DNA of 64,000 nt, taken from NCBI GenBank assembly GCA_963751425.1, contig CAVVUF010000004.1, positions 620,001 through 684,000 of the forward strand. Direction: 5' to 3'. The position numbers were made by a program, and so were the translations under genes. The notes beneath the pieces were generated by a model. That model was not told the DNA's origin and made no database searches. It saw only the letters and a list, made by a program, of their open reading frames with translations. This DNA comes from CAVVUF01 sp963751425. GTDB lineage: Bacteria; Chloroflexota; Anaerolineae; Anaerolineales; UBA4823. Positions 17,666 through 27,188 of the stretch are shown here, piece by piece. Each line of letters begins with the position of its first letter. Position 1 is the first letter of the stretch.

Positions 17666-19225
17666 ATGCACAATGCCATTGCTGTATTAGACTTTGGCTC
17701 ACAGTACTCGCAGTTAATCGCCCGCCGCGTGCGTGAAGCACAGGTTTATTGTGAGCTCTTCCCCTGGAATGCACCCTCACACCAGGTCTTGGCTCTGCAG
17801 CCTAAAGGCTTCATCCTCTCCGGCGGACCCGCTTCTGTGTATGCCCCGGGTGCTCCGCAAATTCCTCCCTATGTGATCGAAAGCGGCCGACCCATCCTGG
17901 GCATCTGTTATGGAATGCAAGCCCTGACGCGTGCCCTGGGCGGAAAAGTTGCTCCATCTTCCGAACGAGAATTCGGCCCCGCCCAGATGGAAACCACGCG
18001 TCCCAACCCGCTCCTTCCCCCTGGCAGCCAGCGCGTTTGGATGTCGCATGGCGATCGGATTGAAACCCTTCCGGCTGGCTTTCTTGCCCTCGCCTCCAGC
18101 GATAATTCCCCCTTCTGTGCCATGGGGGACTTGGAGCGCAGCTACTTCGGTGTGCAGTTCCACCCTGAGGTCAGGCACACCCCTGCCGGGAGTGAAATTT
18201 TGAGGCGCTTTATCATCGATATCTGCCAGGCGCAGCCCGATTGGACTCCTGCTTCGATTATTGCTTCCAGCGTGGAGCATATTCGCAGCCTGGTCGGGAG
18301 CAGCAAGGTGCTATCAGCAGTCAGCGGTGGGGTCGATTCCAGCGTAGCCACTGCCCTTGTGCAGCGTGCCATCGGGGATCAATTGGTGGCTGTGTTTGTC
18401 GATACAGGCCTTTTACGCCAGGGTGAGGCTGCCCAGGTGGTGAATGTTTTCCAAAAAAACCTGGGAGTAGAGCTGGTGCCCGTTAACGCAGTCGATCTAT
18501 TTATGGAAGCATTGCAAGGGATCACCGAGCCAGAAGAAAAGCGCCGGATCATCGGCGAGCTTTTCATCCGCATTTTTGAACAGCAAGCCCGCCAGCTTGG
18601 CTTGCCTGGCTTCTTGGTGCAAGGTACAATTTATCCCGATGTGGTCGAATCCAGCGCTCCTGACCGTTCTCAGGCGGCGCGCATCAAAACCCATCACAAT
18701 GTGGGTGGGCTGCCTGAAGATATGCAATTCAAGCTGGTGGAACCTCTGCGTTACCTCTTCAAAGATGAAGTCCGCCTCGTAGGAGAAACTCTCGGCTTAC
18801 CGCATGATTTGGTTTGGCGCCAGCCTTTCCCCGGTCCTGGGCTGGCTGTACGCTGCCTGGGAGAAATCACGCCCCAGCGTTTGGAACGCCTGCGTCTTGC
18901 AGATGCAATCTTTACTTCTGAGCTGGCTGCAGCAGACCTGCTCCACATCCAACAATTGGATGGAAATCTTTCGGGCACTGCCCAGGCTTTTGCTGTGCTT
19001 CTGCCCGTCAAATCCGTCGGCGTGATGGGCGACAGCCGCACTTACCAGGAGACCATTGTTCTCCGAGCCGTCACCACAGAAGATTTTATGACCGCCGATT
19101 GGGCGCGGCTTCCCAACGAATTACTGGCGCGGGTTGCCAACCGGATTGTTAACGAAGTCTCTGGCGTCAACCGGGTTGTTTACGACATTACCAGTAAACC
19201 GCCCGGGACGATTGAATGGGAGTAG
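17666..19225 (+). CDS. guaA: GMP synthase (glutamine-hydrolysing)
   Basis: 519 residues. The glutamine amidotransferase domain has the nucleophile Cys81 in GICYGMQ and His/Glu in FHPEV (about residue 168). The ATP pyrophosphatase domain has the PP-loop SGGVDSSV (about residue 220), and the C-terminal dimerisation domain includes RQPFPGPGLAVR and ends with KPPGTIEWE, the standard tail. It aminates XMP to GMP. Nine bases after xpt: a two-gene purine salvage unit. No frame break. Confidence 0.96.
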   Translation: MHNAIAVLDFGSQYSQLIARRVREAQVYCELFPWNAPSHQVLALQPKGFILSGGPASVYAPGAPQIPPYVIESGRPILGICYGMQALTRALGGKVAPSSEREFGPAQMETTRPNPLLPPGSQRVWMSHGDRIETLPAGFLALASSDNSPFCAMGDLERSYFGVQFHPEVRHTPAGSEILRRFIIDICQAQPDWTPASIIASSVEHIRSLVGSSKVLSAVSGGVDSSVATALVQRAIGDQLVAVFVDTGLLRQGEAAQVVNVFQKNLGVELVPVNAVDLFMEALQGITEPEEKRRIIGELFIRIFEQQARQLGLPGFLVQGTIYPDVVESSAPDRSQAARIKTHHNVGGLPEDMQFKLVEPLRYLFKDEVRLVGETLGLPHDLVWRQPFPGPGLAVRCLGEITPQRLERLRLADAIFTSELAAADLLHIQQLDGNLSGTAQAFAVLLPVKSVGVMGDSRTYQETIVLRAVTTEDFMTADWARLPNELLARVANRIVNEVSGVNRVVYDITSKPPGTIEWE

Positions 19226-19247
19226 AATATCATCAGAGAGACCGGTG

Positions 19248-21212
19248 ATGCACCTGAAATGGTTTAAAACACTTATCATCCTTGGCATGCTGTTGGCAGC
19301 CTCGATCAGAGTTGAGCTGACCTCGGCTCAATCAGGCGCGGCTGCCTGGCTCTTACCTCCCAGCATGGATGATTATCCCAATATCACCACTTTTCTCGAT
19401 GTGCATGATGCTTCTGGCAGCTTCATTCATGGGTTGAAAGAAACCGATCTCAAACTGTTCGAAAATAACAATCCGGTTCCAGTAACTCAGTTCTCTGAAA
19501 TCCATCCCGGCGTCCAATTTATCATCGCCTTTTCTCCCGGTCACGCTCTGAGCATCCGCGATGGACAGGGGTTTTCGCGCTTCGATTATTTGATCTCGGG
19601 TTTGAAAGCCTGGCAATGGGATCCGCAAGCAGCCGGGACAGATGATCTGAGTCTGATCACTTTGGATGGTCCAGAGCTTCTGCACGTTTCAGATCCCGCT
19701 GCCCTGCTCTCTGCACTGCAGGCCTACCAGCCAAACCTGCGTAATACGCAGCCAAACCTGGAAGCTCTCAGCCGAGCGATACAAGCAGCCGAGGATGAGC
19801 TTCCGCGCCAGGGAATGGAACGCGCCATCTTATTCATTACCCCTCCTCAACCCGCTGAAGCAGAGGCTGGACTGCAAAGCCTGGCGGCGCGTGCCAGCCA
19901 GCTTGGCATCCGAATTTTTGTTTGGCTGGTTACCTATCAAGAAGCAAGCCCCTCGCCTGAAATTTCCCAATTACAAAACCTGGCAGCTCAATCTGGAGGA
20001 GGTTTATTCACTTATACAGGGATTGAAGCCGTACCAGATATTGAGAATTACCTTGAACCGCTTCGCCACATCTACAGTTTATCTTATCCCTCGGCTATTA
20101 CAAGCGCGGGTTCATTCCCCTTATATGTCGAGGTTGCTCTTCCCGAACAAACCATCACATCCAACCAACAAGAAATTGTCTTGGATATCCAGCCTCCCAA
20201 TCCGATCTTCGTTTCCACCCCATCTGAAATTTCGCGAGAATATGTCGATGCCGATCAGGTGAAGAACACCTCCCAATCAGACCAATCTTATCAATGGACT
20301 CCTGAAGAACAAGATCTGCAGGTGCTGGTCGAATTTCCCGATGGACACGCCCGCTCCATTGTTCAATCCTCGCTTTATGTGGATGGCGCACTTGTGCAGG
20401 TCAATACAGAGCCCCCCTTTGACCAGTTCACCTGGGATATCCGTCCTTATGTAGAAAGCGGCTCCCATATACTGCAAGCCGAGGTTCAAGACAGCCTTGG
20501 TTATACAAGCCGCAGCTTAGAAATCCCTGTGCAGATTTCCGTTGAGCAGCCCACCAGCAGCTTTAGGTTAATTTTGTCCAGCCGCAGCTTGTTATTAACC
20601 GGTGCGTTGGTCGTTTTTGCAGGAGCAGTGGTGGTCTTAGTGCTGGTTTTAGGTGGAAGAATCCAGCCCCACCAGCCTGGCAAGCCCGCCAGGAATCAAG
20701 CTTCTCGTCAACCCCGCTTGAAGCGCAGTTTGAGCAGAGCCAATAGCGATCCTGTCACACAGCCCATTCAGCCTAAAGCCGAAGATTCAGCTCGCCCATC
20801 TACACCTTGGGCGCACCGTTTACCGCACTCTCATTCGCGTTCATCTTCCCAAGTTCTTGCCTTTTTAACGCCAGTTCTTCCCTCTGATGAAGCCCAACAC
20901 GCAGCTCCTATCCCTATCAGCTCTGACGAAATTCTCTTTGGCTGTGACCCAATCCAGTCAACTTGGGTCATTGATGATCCTTCACTAGAGGGATTGCATG
21001 CTCGCCTGATCAGAGAAGGAAATGTATACCGGCTGGTTGATGAGGGTACCACGGCTGGCACCTGGATTAATTACACCCCAGTTTCACCGCAAGGCGATCT
21101 CGTTGAAAATGGCGATTTGATCCACCTGGGACGTACCAGTTTTCGGTTCTCTTCGCGCTCTCCAGGGAAAGTCAAAAAGCCCACGATCATCGTTCCGGAG
21201 CATGTATTGTGA
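19248..21212 (+). CDS. VWA-like and FHA-domain single-pass membrane protein
   Basis: About 654 residues from the ATG at 19248, giving a good signal peptide (hydrophobic LIILGMLLAA, cut near SAQS). The N-terminal half resembles a von Willebrand A fold, but the metal-site DxSxS is not evident (AFSPGHALSIRD instead). A beta-rich region follows, then one membrane helix (about 485-510), a basic Ser/Arg linker and a C-terminal FHA domain (about 565-645: FGCDPIQSTWVIDD, LEGLHARLI, GTWINY). FHA domains bind phosphothreonine, here on the cytoplasmic side. It overlaps the PP2C gene by GTGA, so the pair looks like a receptor with its phosphatase. Ligand unknown. Confidence 0.85.
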   Translation: MHLKWFKTLIILGMLLAASIRVELTSAQSGAAAWLLPPSMDDYPNITTFLDVHDASGSFIHGLKETDLKLFENNNPVPVTQFSEIHPGVQFIIAFSPGHALSIRDGQGFSRFDYLISGLKAWQWDPQAAGTDDLSLITLDGPELLHVSDPAALLSALQAYQPNLRNTQPNLEALSRAIQAAEDELPRQGMERAILFITPPQPAEAEAGLQSLAARASQLGIRIFVWLVTYQEASPSPEISQLQNLAAQSGGGLFTYTGIEAVPDIENYLEPLRHIYSLSYPSAITSAGSFPLYVEVALPEQTITSNQQEIVLDIQPPNPIFVSTPSEISREYVDADQVKNTSQSDQSYQWTPEEQDLQVLVEFPDGHARSIVQSSLYVDGALVQVNTEPPFDQFTWDIRPYVESGSHILQAEVQDSLGYTSRSLEIPVQISVEQPTSSFRLILSSRSLLLTGALVVFAGAVVVLVLVLGGRIQPHQPGKPARNQASRQPRLKRSLSRANSDPVTQPIQPKAEDSARPSTPWAHRLPHSHSRSSSQVLAFLTPVLPSDEAQHAAPIPISSDEILFGCDPIQSTWVIDDPSLEGLHARLIREGNVYRLVDEGTTAGTWINYTPVSPQGDLVENGDLIHLGRTSFRFSSRSPGKVKKPTIIVPEHVL

Positions 21213-22369
21213 TTCCAGCAGATCATGCTCACTTGCACGTAGCTGCCTCCACGCATCCTGGCATGAAGGGGAAAAATAACGAAGACCAGTATGCAGTATC
21301 TGCACACAAGCTGAGTGAAGCTGACCCAACCCCCAGCCTGTTGGCAATCATTTCCGATGGAATTGGCGGTCACCGGGCTGGTGAAGTGGCCTCTCAGATT
21401 GCAGTTGAAACCATCAGCCAGGTTATCGCAGAGGGTGATGGCGCAAAGCCTTCAGCAACGCTTAAAGCTGCCATCATCCAGGCAAGTCAGGCTATCCTCA
21501 CGCAGAGTGAAGCACACTCGGATAAAAGGGGGATGGGCGCCACTTGTGTGTGCGCCTGGATCATCGGCAGCCGTTTATATACCGCTTCGGTAGGCGATTC
21601 CCGCCTGTACCTCTTGCGAGGCAATTCGATCAACCAGCTAACTACAGATCATACCTGGATTCAAGAAGCGATCGAATATGGCGCATTGACGCCGGAACAA
21701 GCGCATGGGCACCCCAATGCACATATTATCCGCCGTTATTTGGGTTCCCAACTTCCCCCGGAGATCGATTTTCGCTTGCGCCTCAACCCATCGGAAACCG
21801 ATGGCCAGGCTCAAGCAAATCAAGGTTTCATGCTCATTCCTGGTGATTTTGTAATTTTATGCAGTGACGGACTTACCGACCTGGTGGATAAAGAAGAGAT
21901 CAAACTTATCCTGCGTTCTAACAATCGCGATCAGGCCCTCCAGGCTCTCACTCACCTGGCTAACGAACGCGGTGGTCATGACAATATCACCATTGTTCTG
22001 CTGGAAGTCCCCGGTAGTGATTCGATCACTCAGGTCAGCCAGGTTCGCCACCGCGCCCCTCGCAGGCGCTGGTTTCCTTTCATTTTTTTATTGCTTGGAG
22101 TTGGCCTTTTATTTGTATTGATTCTCGCAGCGATCGGGGGCATCTGGCTATTATCCCAGCCTCCCGCCACCCCCACCCCTATCTCCAGCCCTACCCCAAC
22201 AAACCTTCTGGAATTTCCCACGCAGACACAGTTCCCGCCACCGGAGACCTCCACACCTACCCTCTCGACCCCTGTACCGGTCACTAAGACACCCTGGCCG
22301 ACCAATACCCTTACTGCGACGATCACCTTTTCTCCAGAACCGCCCACGCTTACCCCAGGCTCCCCTTGA
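21209..22369 (+). CDS. Membrane-anchored PP2C-type Ser/Thr phosphatase
   Basis: 386 residues from a GTG overlapping the previous stop. The phosphatase domain (about 10-275) has the metal-binding motifs NNEDQY, SDGIGGHRAGE, GMGATCVCA, VGDSRLYLLR, CSDGLTDLV and GGHDNITIV, so it should be active. A membrane helix follows (about 290-320), then a Thr/Pro-rich tail outside the cell. It should dephosphorylate Ser/Thr on the cytoplasmic side. The tight overlap with the FHA-domain gene suggests a shared signalling role; no Hanks-type kinase is in the window. Confidence 0.92.
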   Translation: MIPADHAHLHVAASTHPGMKGKNNEDQYAVSAHKLSEADPTPSLLAIISDGIGGHRAGEVASQIAVETISQVIAEGDGAKPSATLKAAIIQASQAILTQSEAHSDKRGMGATCVCAWIIGSRLYTASVGDSRLYLLRGNSINQLTTDHTWIQEAIEYGALTPEQAHGHPNAHIIRRYLGSQLPPEIDFRLRLNPSETDGQAQANQGFMLIPGDFVILCSDGLTDLVDKEEIKLILRSNNRDQALQALTHLANERGGHDNITIVLLEVPGSDSITQVSQVRHRAPRRRWFPFIFLLLGVGLLFVLILAAIGGIWLLSQPPATPTPISSPTPTNLLEFPTQTQFPPPETSTPTLSTPVPVTKTPWPTNTLTATITFSPEPPTLTPGSP

Positions 22370-22449
22370 CATCAGGGGGCATGTCAAATTCAGGGCAGAG
22401 CTCTTCTGCCCCGGCAGGCTTTTAATCCCCAGAACTTCCATACCCCCCT

Positions 22450-23637
22450 TCAGGGCAGAGCAGCGTAGAACACCTGATTGCCAATTGCCAGGAAAGCCAT
22501 ACGAGTAGGGCTAATCGCAAAAGCGGTAGCGGCTCCATCAGCCAGCGGCTGCAGCGGCCGATATTGTCGGTCCAGGTTTAAGCGCAGGCTGAAGTGATAG
22601 ATAGCCTGGTTTTGAGGATCCAATAGATACAGCGACGGGTCCGGTGGGGGAGAATAAGCGATCTGATCAAATAATGCGTCTGGGATGACTTCGCCTCCCG
22701 ACCGACCTGGGCGGGTATCAGTATAAACAAAGGGATCCTCACAACGCGTGGGCACACCCTCTGTCCAGCTGAAAGTGCACTTAGTCATCCCGCCATTCGA
22801 ATGCAGCAGGTAGAGATCATCTCCATTTACCGCCATATCGATCACATCGACCATAAAAGAGGTAATATCACCCAGGAATTGGTGAGGTGGCTGGTCAATC
22901 TCCATATTCCGATATACCCATACGGCTTTATTCGGAGGATCGATAATGAAAAGATCGCCAGAGTCTAAAACAAAGGCTTTTGGATTACTGAAATTCACGG
23001 GTGGAGGCGCCAGAACATTGGTTGTTGGATCATCGCCTGGTGTGCAATAGATCAGTCCGCCGTTCAGATCCATTCCCATAATCGTAGCACCGCTGGGATC
23101 TCCCATTGGAAGAAGGGTGATATCAACCAAAGGTCCGATGTTCCCTGCTGCGGCTTGAGGGCCACACAGAAACGATGGATCAAGGTCATAACCCTGACCT
23201 GTCAGCAGAGCACGGTAAACATTCCCTTGCGTGCCGTTAAGAAGGTAAATTTCTCCCGCATCAGCCACAATGCGCGTGATTTGCACACCATCACCCAGTG
23301 CATCAACCAAAGCTGGCTGATAATCCAGCCGTTCAATCGCATCTAATTGATCTAAATTCTCCTGGGCCTGGGTGCGTAAAGCTTGTGACTCTTCGGTCTT
23401 CTGATAGAATTCGGCTTTATCCAGGTATTCCAGAGTCACATTCCAGGCTGCGCGTTGCTCTGCCGGATCAGTCATTGCTTCTGCCTGCCGGGCAGCTTCC
23501 TGCGCTTGTTGGAAATAAACCTCATACTGCCGCTGCTGCCCGCGCCGGATATAAACCCCTCCACCCACCACACTGATCAAAATTGGGATCGCCAATGCAA
23601 AGAAAATCATCGTCCCAGGAGAAATGTTCAAAAGCAA
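22450..23637 (-). CDS. Membrane-anchored propeller-like domain (C-terminal part of a split protein)
   Basis: 395 residues: a membrane helix near the start (MIFFALAIPILISVVGGGVYI), a charged coiled stretch (about 35-100, QEAARQAEAM and similar) and then repeated beta-rich segments (for example GEIYLLNGTQGNVYRA, GDLFIIDPPNKAVWVYR, DDLYLLHSNGGMTKC) resembling a beta-propeller. The TTG at 23637 is probably not a real start. The same frame stays open upstream (KRILPDELLLN), and shifting by one base near 23667 joins it to the PP2C-like gene. It would display a sensor-like domain outside the cell. The specific function is unknown. Confidence 0.7.
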   Translation of the reverse strand: MLLNISPGTMIFFALAIPILISVVGGGVYIRRGQQRQYEVYFQQAQEAARQAEAMTDPAEQRAAWNVTLEYLDKAEFYQKTEESQALRTQAQENLDQLDAIERLDYQPALVDALGDGVQITRIVADAGEIYLLNGTQGNVYRALLTGQGYDLDPSFLCGPQAAAGNIGPLVDITLLPMGDPSGATIMGMDLNGGLIYCTPGDDPTTNVLAPPPVNFSNPKAFVLDSGDLFIIDPPNKAVWVYRNMEIDQPPHQFLGDITSFMVDVIDMAVNGDDLYLLHSNGGMTKCTFSWTEGVPTRCEDPFVYTDTRPGRSGGEVIPDALFDQIAYSPPPDPSLYLLDPQNQAIYHFSLRLNLDRQYRPLQPLADGAATAFAISPTRMAFLAIGNQVFYAALP

Positions 23638-23638
23638 C

Positions 23639-24865
23639 TCATCGGGTAAGATGCGCTTGAAGAGAGGAAATTAATCCTCCAAAGATCCATGCCAGGGTGT
23701 GTTTGAGAATATTCCCCAGTTCCTTAAACGCTTTTTTCACAGGCAGCATCAATTGCTTCAACGCGGATGGCTCTGCAACAGGCTTCTTCTTCGGCGTGAC
23801 CTCCGTCTCTTTTGCCCGCTGAGTGGCAGCTCCAGCCGGAGAAGGGGTGGGACCTTGGTCAGTTTTCACCTCAGGCTGAGGCAGCCACTCCGTGGTAGAC
23901 GGAGAAGCAGTTTGTTCTAATCCAGGTTCCTGAGCGGGTGGCTCAGGGACGGCTGGTTCAGCTTTTCCTTCTGCCGTTGAACCTGGAGCTTGCGAAGCCG
24001 TCTCTTCCGGAGCAGGCAGTGGACTTGTTGTAGCATCCGGTAGAGATTCATTTTCTACTAACGCAGCCGCACCCAGAGGGGGCATCGCTACCAAAGCCGG
24101 TTTTTCCTCCACGGCTGGCTCCGGCCCGCGGCCCGCTGGCGTGGGGTGTGCCATATCTTGAAAGGCTGGTTTTAGACGTAATATGCGAAGCTTTCCAGTG
24201 CCCGCCTGAACCTGGATAAGAACAGCGTTTAGATTGGGTCCTGCCTGACTGAGCAGCTTCCGGCGCAGGCTCTCCAACCCTTGATTCGGGGCAATAGTCA
24301 ACCCCTCCGCTCCCCATACTTCGGCTGGCTGGTGAGCTAACAGAAGAAAATCGTTTTGCTGCAGGCTGGTTTGGTAAAATCGCACGGTGGCTATGCGAGC
24401 CAATCCCAGGCCGCGCCCAGCTCCTTGAGGATCGTACCAATGCTGGTTCTCCTGGGGTCTGGCCAGGAAAGCGTGCACGGGGCCGCTTTGCGCCAGGTAA
24501 ATTACCTCGCCACGCAGTACAACCTGCGTCAACCAGCCTATCCCTTGTCGCCCACTGTTGGAGCCTTGCAGGTTGCGCTCCAGCAGGGCAGCATTTAAGG
24601 CTTCGGCCACCCCTTTCAGCGCTGCGGTTACCGTCCCTGACGATTTATAATAGGTTTGCGCCAGGCGCTCTAATAATTTCGTCCGCTGTTCTGGCGTCAG
24701 GCTAAGATCGCCAGTCACCGTCAGATATAAAACCAGGTGGTCAGCATCGCGTCCCCGAGCCGGGTGGCGCGGGGGTGTCACTGCAAACAATCCTGGCAGC
24801 TCTGGCTGGTCTTGCCCTGCCAAGCGGTGCAAAGGCAGTAAGTTTAGGTCAAAATTGCCAGACAT
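23639..24865 (-). CDS. PP2C-like domain protein with Pro-rich linker (N-terminal part of a split protein)
   Basis: About 408 residues from the ATG at 24865 (an earlier start at 24949 lacks support). The first 240 residues resemble a degenerate PP2C fold (LVLYLTVTGDLSLTPEQR, IGWLTQVVLRGEVIYLAQSG, NDFLLLAHQ), but the metal-binding Asp residues are not seen, so it is probably inactive. A Pro/Glu/Ala linker (about 255-370) and a basic segment follow. It ends just where a frame change near 23667 would continue into a membrane helix and propeller-like domain, so the intact product is likely about 810 residues. It is convergent with the active PP2C gene and probably belongs to the same signalling group. 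Confidence 0.65.
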   Translation of the reverse strand: MSGNFDLNLLPLHRLAGQDQPELPGLFAVTPPRHPARGRDADHLVLYLTVTGDLSLTPEQRTKLLERLAQTYYKSSGTVTAALKGVAEALNAALLERNLQGSNSGRQGIGWLTQVVLRGEVIYLAQSGPVHAFLARPQENQHWYDPQGAGRGLGLARIATVRFYQTSLQQNDFLLLAHQPAEVWGAEGLTIAPNQGLESLRRKLLSQAGPNLNAVLIQVQAGTGKLRILRLKPAFQDMAHPTPAGRGPEPAVEEKPALVAMPPLGAAALVENESLPDATTSPLPAPEETASQAPGSTAEGKAEPAVPEPPAQEPGLEQTASPSTTEWLPQPEVKTDQGPTPSPAGAATQRAKETEVTPKKKPVAEPSALKQLMLPVKKAFKELGNILKHTLAWIFGGLISSLQAHLTR

Positions 24866-24961
24866 GGTAAGGATTATACTGGTAAAATGCGAGTTGTGCT
24901 GATAGGGAATTATGCTGGTATGCAGTGCCTCGCACAGCATGCCCAACAACCAGGAGAAAGT

Positions 24962-25985
24962 ATGCAGATAAACGTAATTCGTACATTTGAAGAAATGAAC
25001 TCCTTACAGGGAGAATGGAATGCTCTGGTCAAGCAAGGTGCAAGTGACGTGCCGTTTCTAAGACACGAATACCTTTCCACCTGGTGGCAGACTTTGGGGG
25101 GAGGTGAATGGACTGAGGCTGATTTGTTCGTCGTCACCGGACGCCTGGCAGATGGCAGCCTAGCAGGCATAGCTCCGCTCTTCTTCAGTCGCAACCGCTC
25201 CGGAGAGCCCGCCTTGTTGCTCTTGGGTTGCATCGAGATTTCCGATTACCTGGATCTGATCGTGCCAACCCAACACATTTCCACATTTGTAAACGATCTA
25301 TTTACCTACCTGGCGGGTGTCAATTCCCCTGCCTGGAAGGTTTTAGATTGGTACAACTTCATCGAACTCATCGCCCACCCTGCCCGCTCTACAAGAAGCC
25401 GCCGCCCGCAGCGGCTGGACGTATACCCAAGAACCCTTGCAGCACTGTCCTTATATCCCCATTCCTGGAGATTGGGAAACCTATCTGGCATCCATTGATA
25501 AAAAACAGCGCCACGAAATTCGCCGCAAGATGCGCCGTGCCGAATCTGAATTCGAGCCAACTCACTGGTATATCGTGCAAGACGAAGCCGGAATTGTAAA
25601 TGGGATAGAAGATTTCATGAGCATGATGGCTCAAGATCCTGCAAAAAACAACTTTCTTACCGAAGCCATGCGCACCCAATTTCGCCGTTCAGCCCTGGGG
25701 GCTTTCCGCGCAGGTTGGCTGCAGCTCTCTTTCCTGGAAATCGGCGGTGAGAAGGCGGCTGGCTACTTGAACTTTGATTACAACAACAACCTCTGGATCT
25801 ATAATTCGGCTTTGAACTTTGCCTACCGAGAATATTCCCCAGGCTGGGTTCTTTTAGGCTATCTTCTCCAGTGGGCAAATGAAAACAAGCGCCAGCACTT
25901 CGACTTCATGCGCGGCGACGAAGACTATAAATACCGTTTCGGAGCGGTAGATCGCCGGGTAGAGCGGGTCATCATCCGCCGGTAA
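24962..25985 (+). CDS. FemAB/CelD-like GNAT-fold acyltransferase (frameshift)
   Basis: About 341 residues. The start at 24962 is fixed by AGGAGAAAGT. The N-terminal half (FEEMNSLQGEWNALV, PFLRHEYLSTWW) and C-terminal half (KKQRHEIRRKMRRAE, then GYLNFDYNNNLWIYNSALN, YKYRFGA) match the double-GNAT BioF2/CelD-like group. The frame breaks near 25375 between LDWYNFIEL and LPALQEAAARSGW. Members transfer acyl or aminoacyl groups, often in polysaccharide or peptidoglycan side-chain synthesis; the substrate here is unknown. Divergent from the PP2C-like gene, with about 97 bases between. Confidence 0.8.
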
Positions 25986-25986
25986 T

Positions 25987-27102
25987 TCAATAACCTACTC
26001 GTCTCGGCATGCCCCACCCTCCAATACTGATCTCTTCTGGCCGGTCAGTCCAGATCCCTTCGATTAGCGTCCCGCATTTTGGGCAGGTTCCTTGCGCTGT
26101 CAGGTGATAGCGGCGAATGGTGTAGCCTGTCCGCTCGATCAGAACCGCCTGGCACTTCGGGCAGTAAGTATTTTCATATTCCTTTGTTCTGCCAGGCAGG
26201 TTACCAGCATACACATATCGTAATCCGGCTTCCTGCCCGATCTCAGCCGCCCGCAGCAGGGTGGCTGCCGGTGTGGGAGGTGGGTCGGTCATCTTGTAAT
26301 CAGGATGAAAGGCGGTCACGTGCCAGGGAATATCCGGCGAAACTGAAACCAGAAAACGCGCCGCCTCCATCAGCTCTTCTGTGCTGTCATTAAAACCCGG
26401 GATTACCAGCGTTACCACCTCCACCCACAATCCCAGCGTGTGTGCTGCACGGATGCTGTCAAGTACATTCGCCAGCACCCCGCCCAGCTTGCGATACTGC
26501 TGGTCTTGCATGGTCTTTAAATCGATCTTATATCCTGCCAGGTAGGGTCGCAGATAATTCAATACCTCTGGCGTGGCATTCCCGTTCGACACATAAACAC
26601 ACTTCAGGCCCTCTTGTTGAGCCAGGCGAAAAATGCTCACCGCCCATTCCGATGTGATCAGCGGCTCGTTATACGAGGAAGCAATCACCTTTGCTCCGCT
26701 GCGTTTCGCGGCAGCCACCATTTGCTCCGGACTGATCCGCCGTAAGTATCCGATGGAAGCTTCCGACTCGGGATCGCGCAAAGCCTGCGAGGAGACCCAA
26801 TTCTGGCAGTTGGCGCAGTGGAAATCACAGCCCAACATCCCAAAGGTCAGTGCATCACTGCCTGATAAGATGTGAAAGAAAGGTTTCTTTTCAATCGGAT
26901 CAGCCTGTAATCCCGCCACATACCCCCAGGGCACGCGCAGCACCCCTCCCCGGTTGAAGCGCACCTGGCAGATGCCTCGCTTCCCTTCTCGGATCAGGCA
27001 GCGGTGCGCGCAGGCAAAGCAGCGCACGGACTTATCTGGAAGCTTTTCAAATAACTCGCCTTCCGCCGTCATTTCGTCCAGCACACTCGCCAGAGTAGAC
27101 AT
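25987..27102 (-). CDS. amrS: AmmeMemoRadiSam system radical SAM enzyme
   Basis: About 371 residues from the ATG at 27102, preceded by AGGAAGGAGG. The N-terminal Cys pair region is CAHRCLIREGKRGIC, the radical SAM cluster motif is CDFHCANC (about residue 88), and a C-terminal zinc-ribbon is seen (CPKCQAVL ... CPKCGTLI). This is the AmrS/PflX-like group that co-occurs with Memo and AMMECR1 proteins; those partners are not in this window. The reaction is unknown. It is convergent with the acyltransferase gene, one base apart. Confidence 0.92.
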   Translation of the reverse strand: MSTLASVLDEMTAEGELFEKLPDKSVRCFACAHRCLIREGKRGICQVRFNRGGVLRVPWGYVAGLQADPIEKKPFFHILSGSDALTFGMLGCDFHCANCQNWVSSQALRDPESEASIGYLRRISPEQMVAAAKRSGAKVIASSYNEPLITSEWAVSIFRLAQQEGLKCVYVSNGNATPEVLNYLRPYLAGYKIDLKTMQDQQYRKLGGVLANVLDSIRAAHTLGLWVEVVTLVIPGFNDSTEELMEAARFLVSVSPDIPWHVTAFHPDYKMTDPPPTPAATLLRAAEIGQEAGLRYVYAGNLPGRTKEYENTYCPKCQAVLIERTGYTIRRYHLTAQGTCPKCGTLIEGIWTDRPEEISIGGWGMPRRVGY

Positions 27103-27188
27103 TGGCTGCCTCCTTCCTGAAGCTACTGAGCGTTGAACTCTGATAAAATTATACAATCATTATCCGGTTTTTTCGCAAAGGATTTTAA

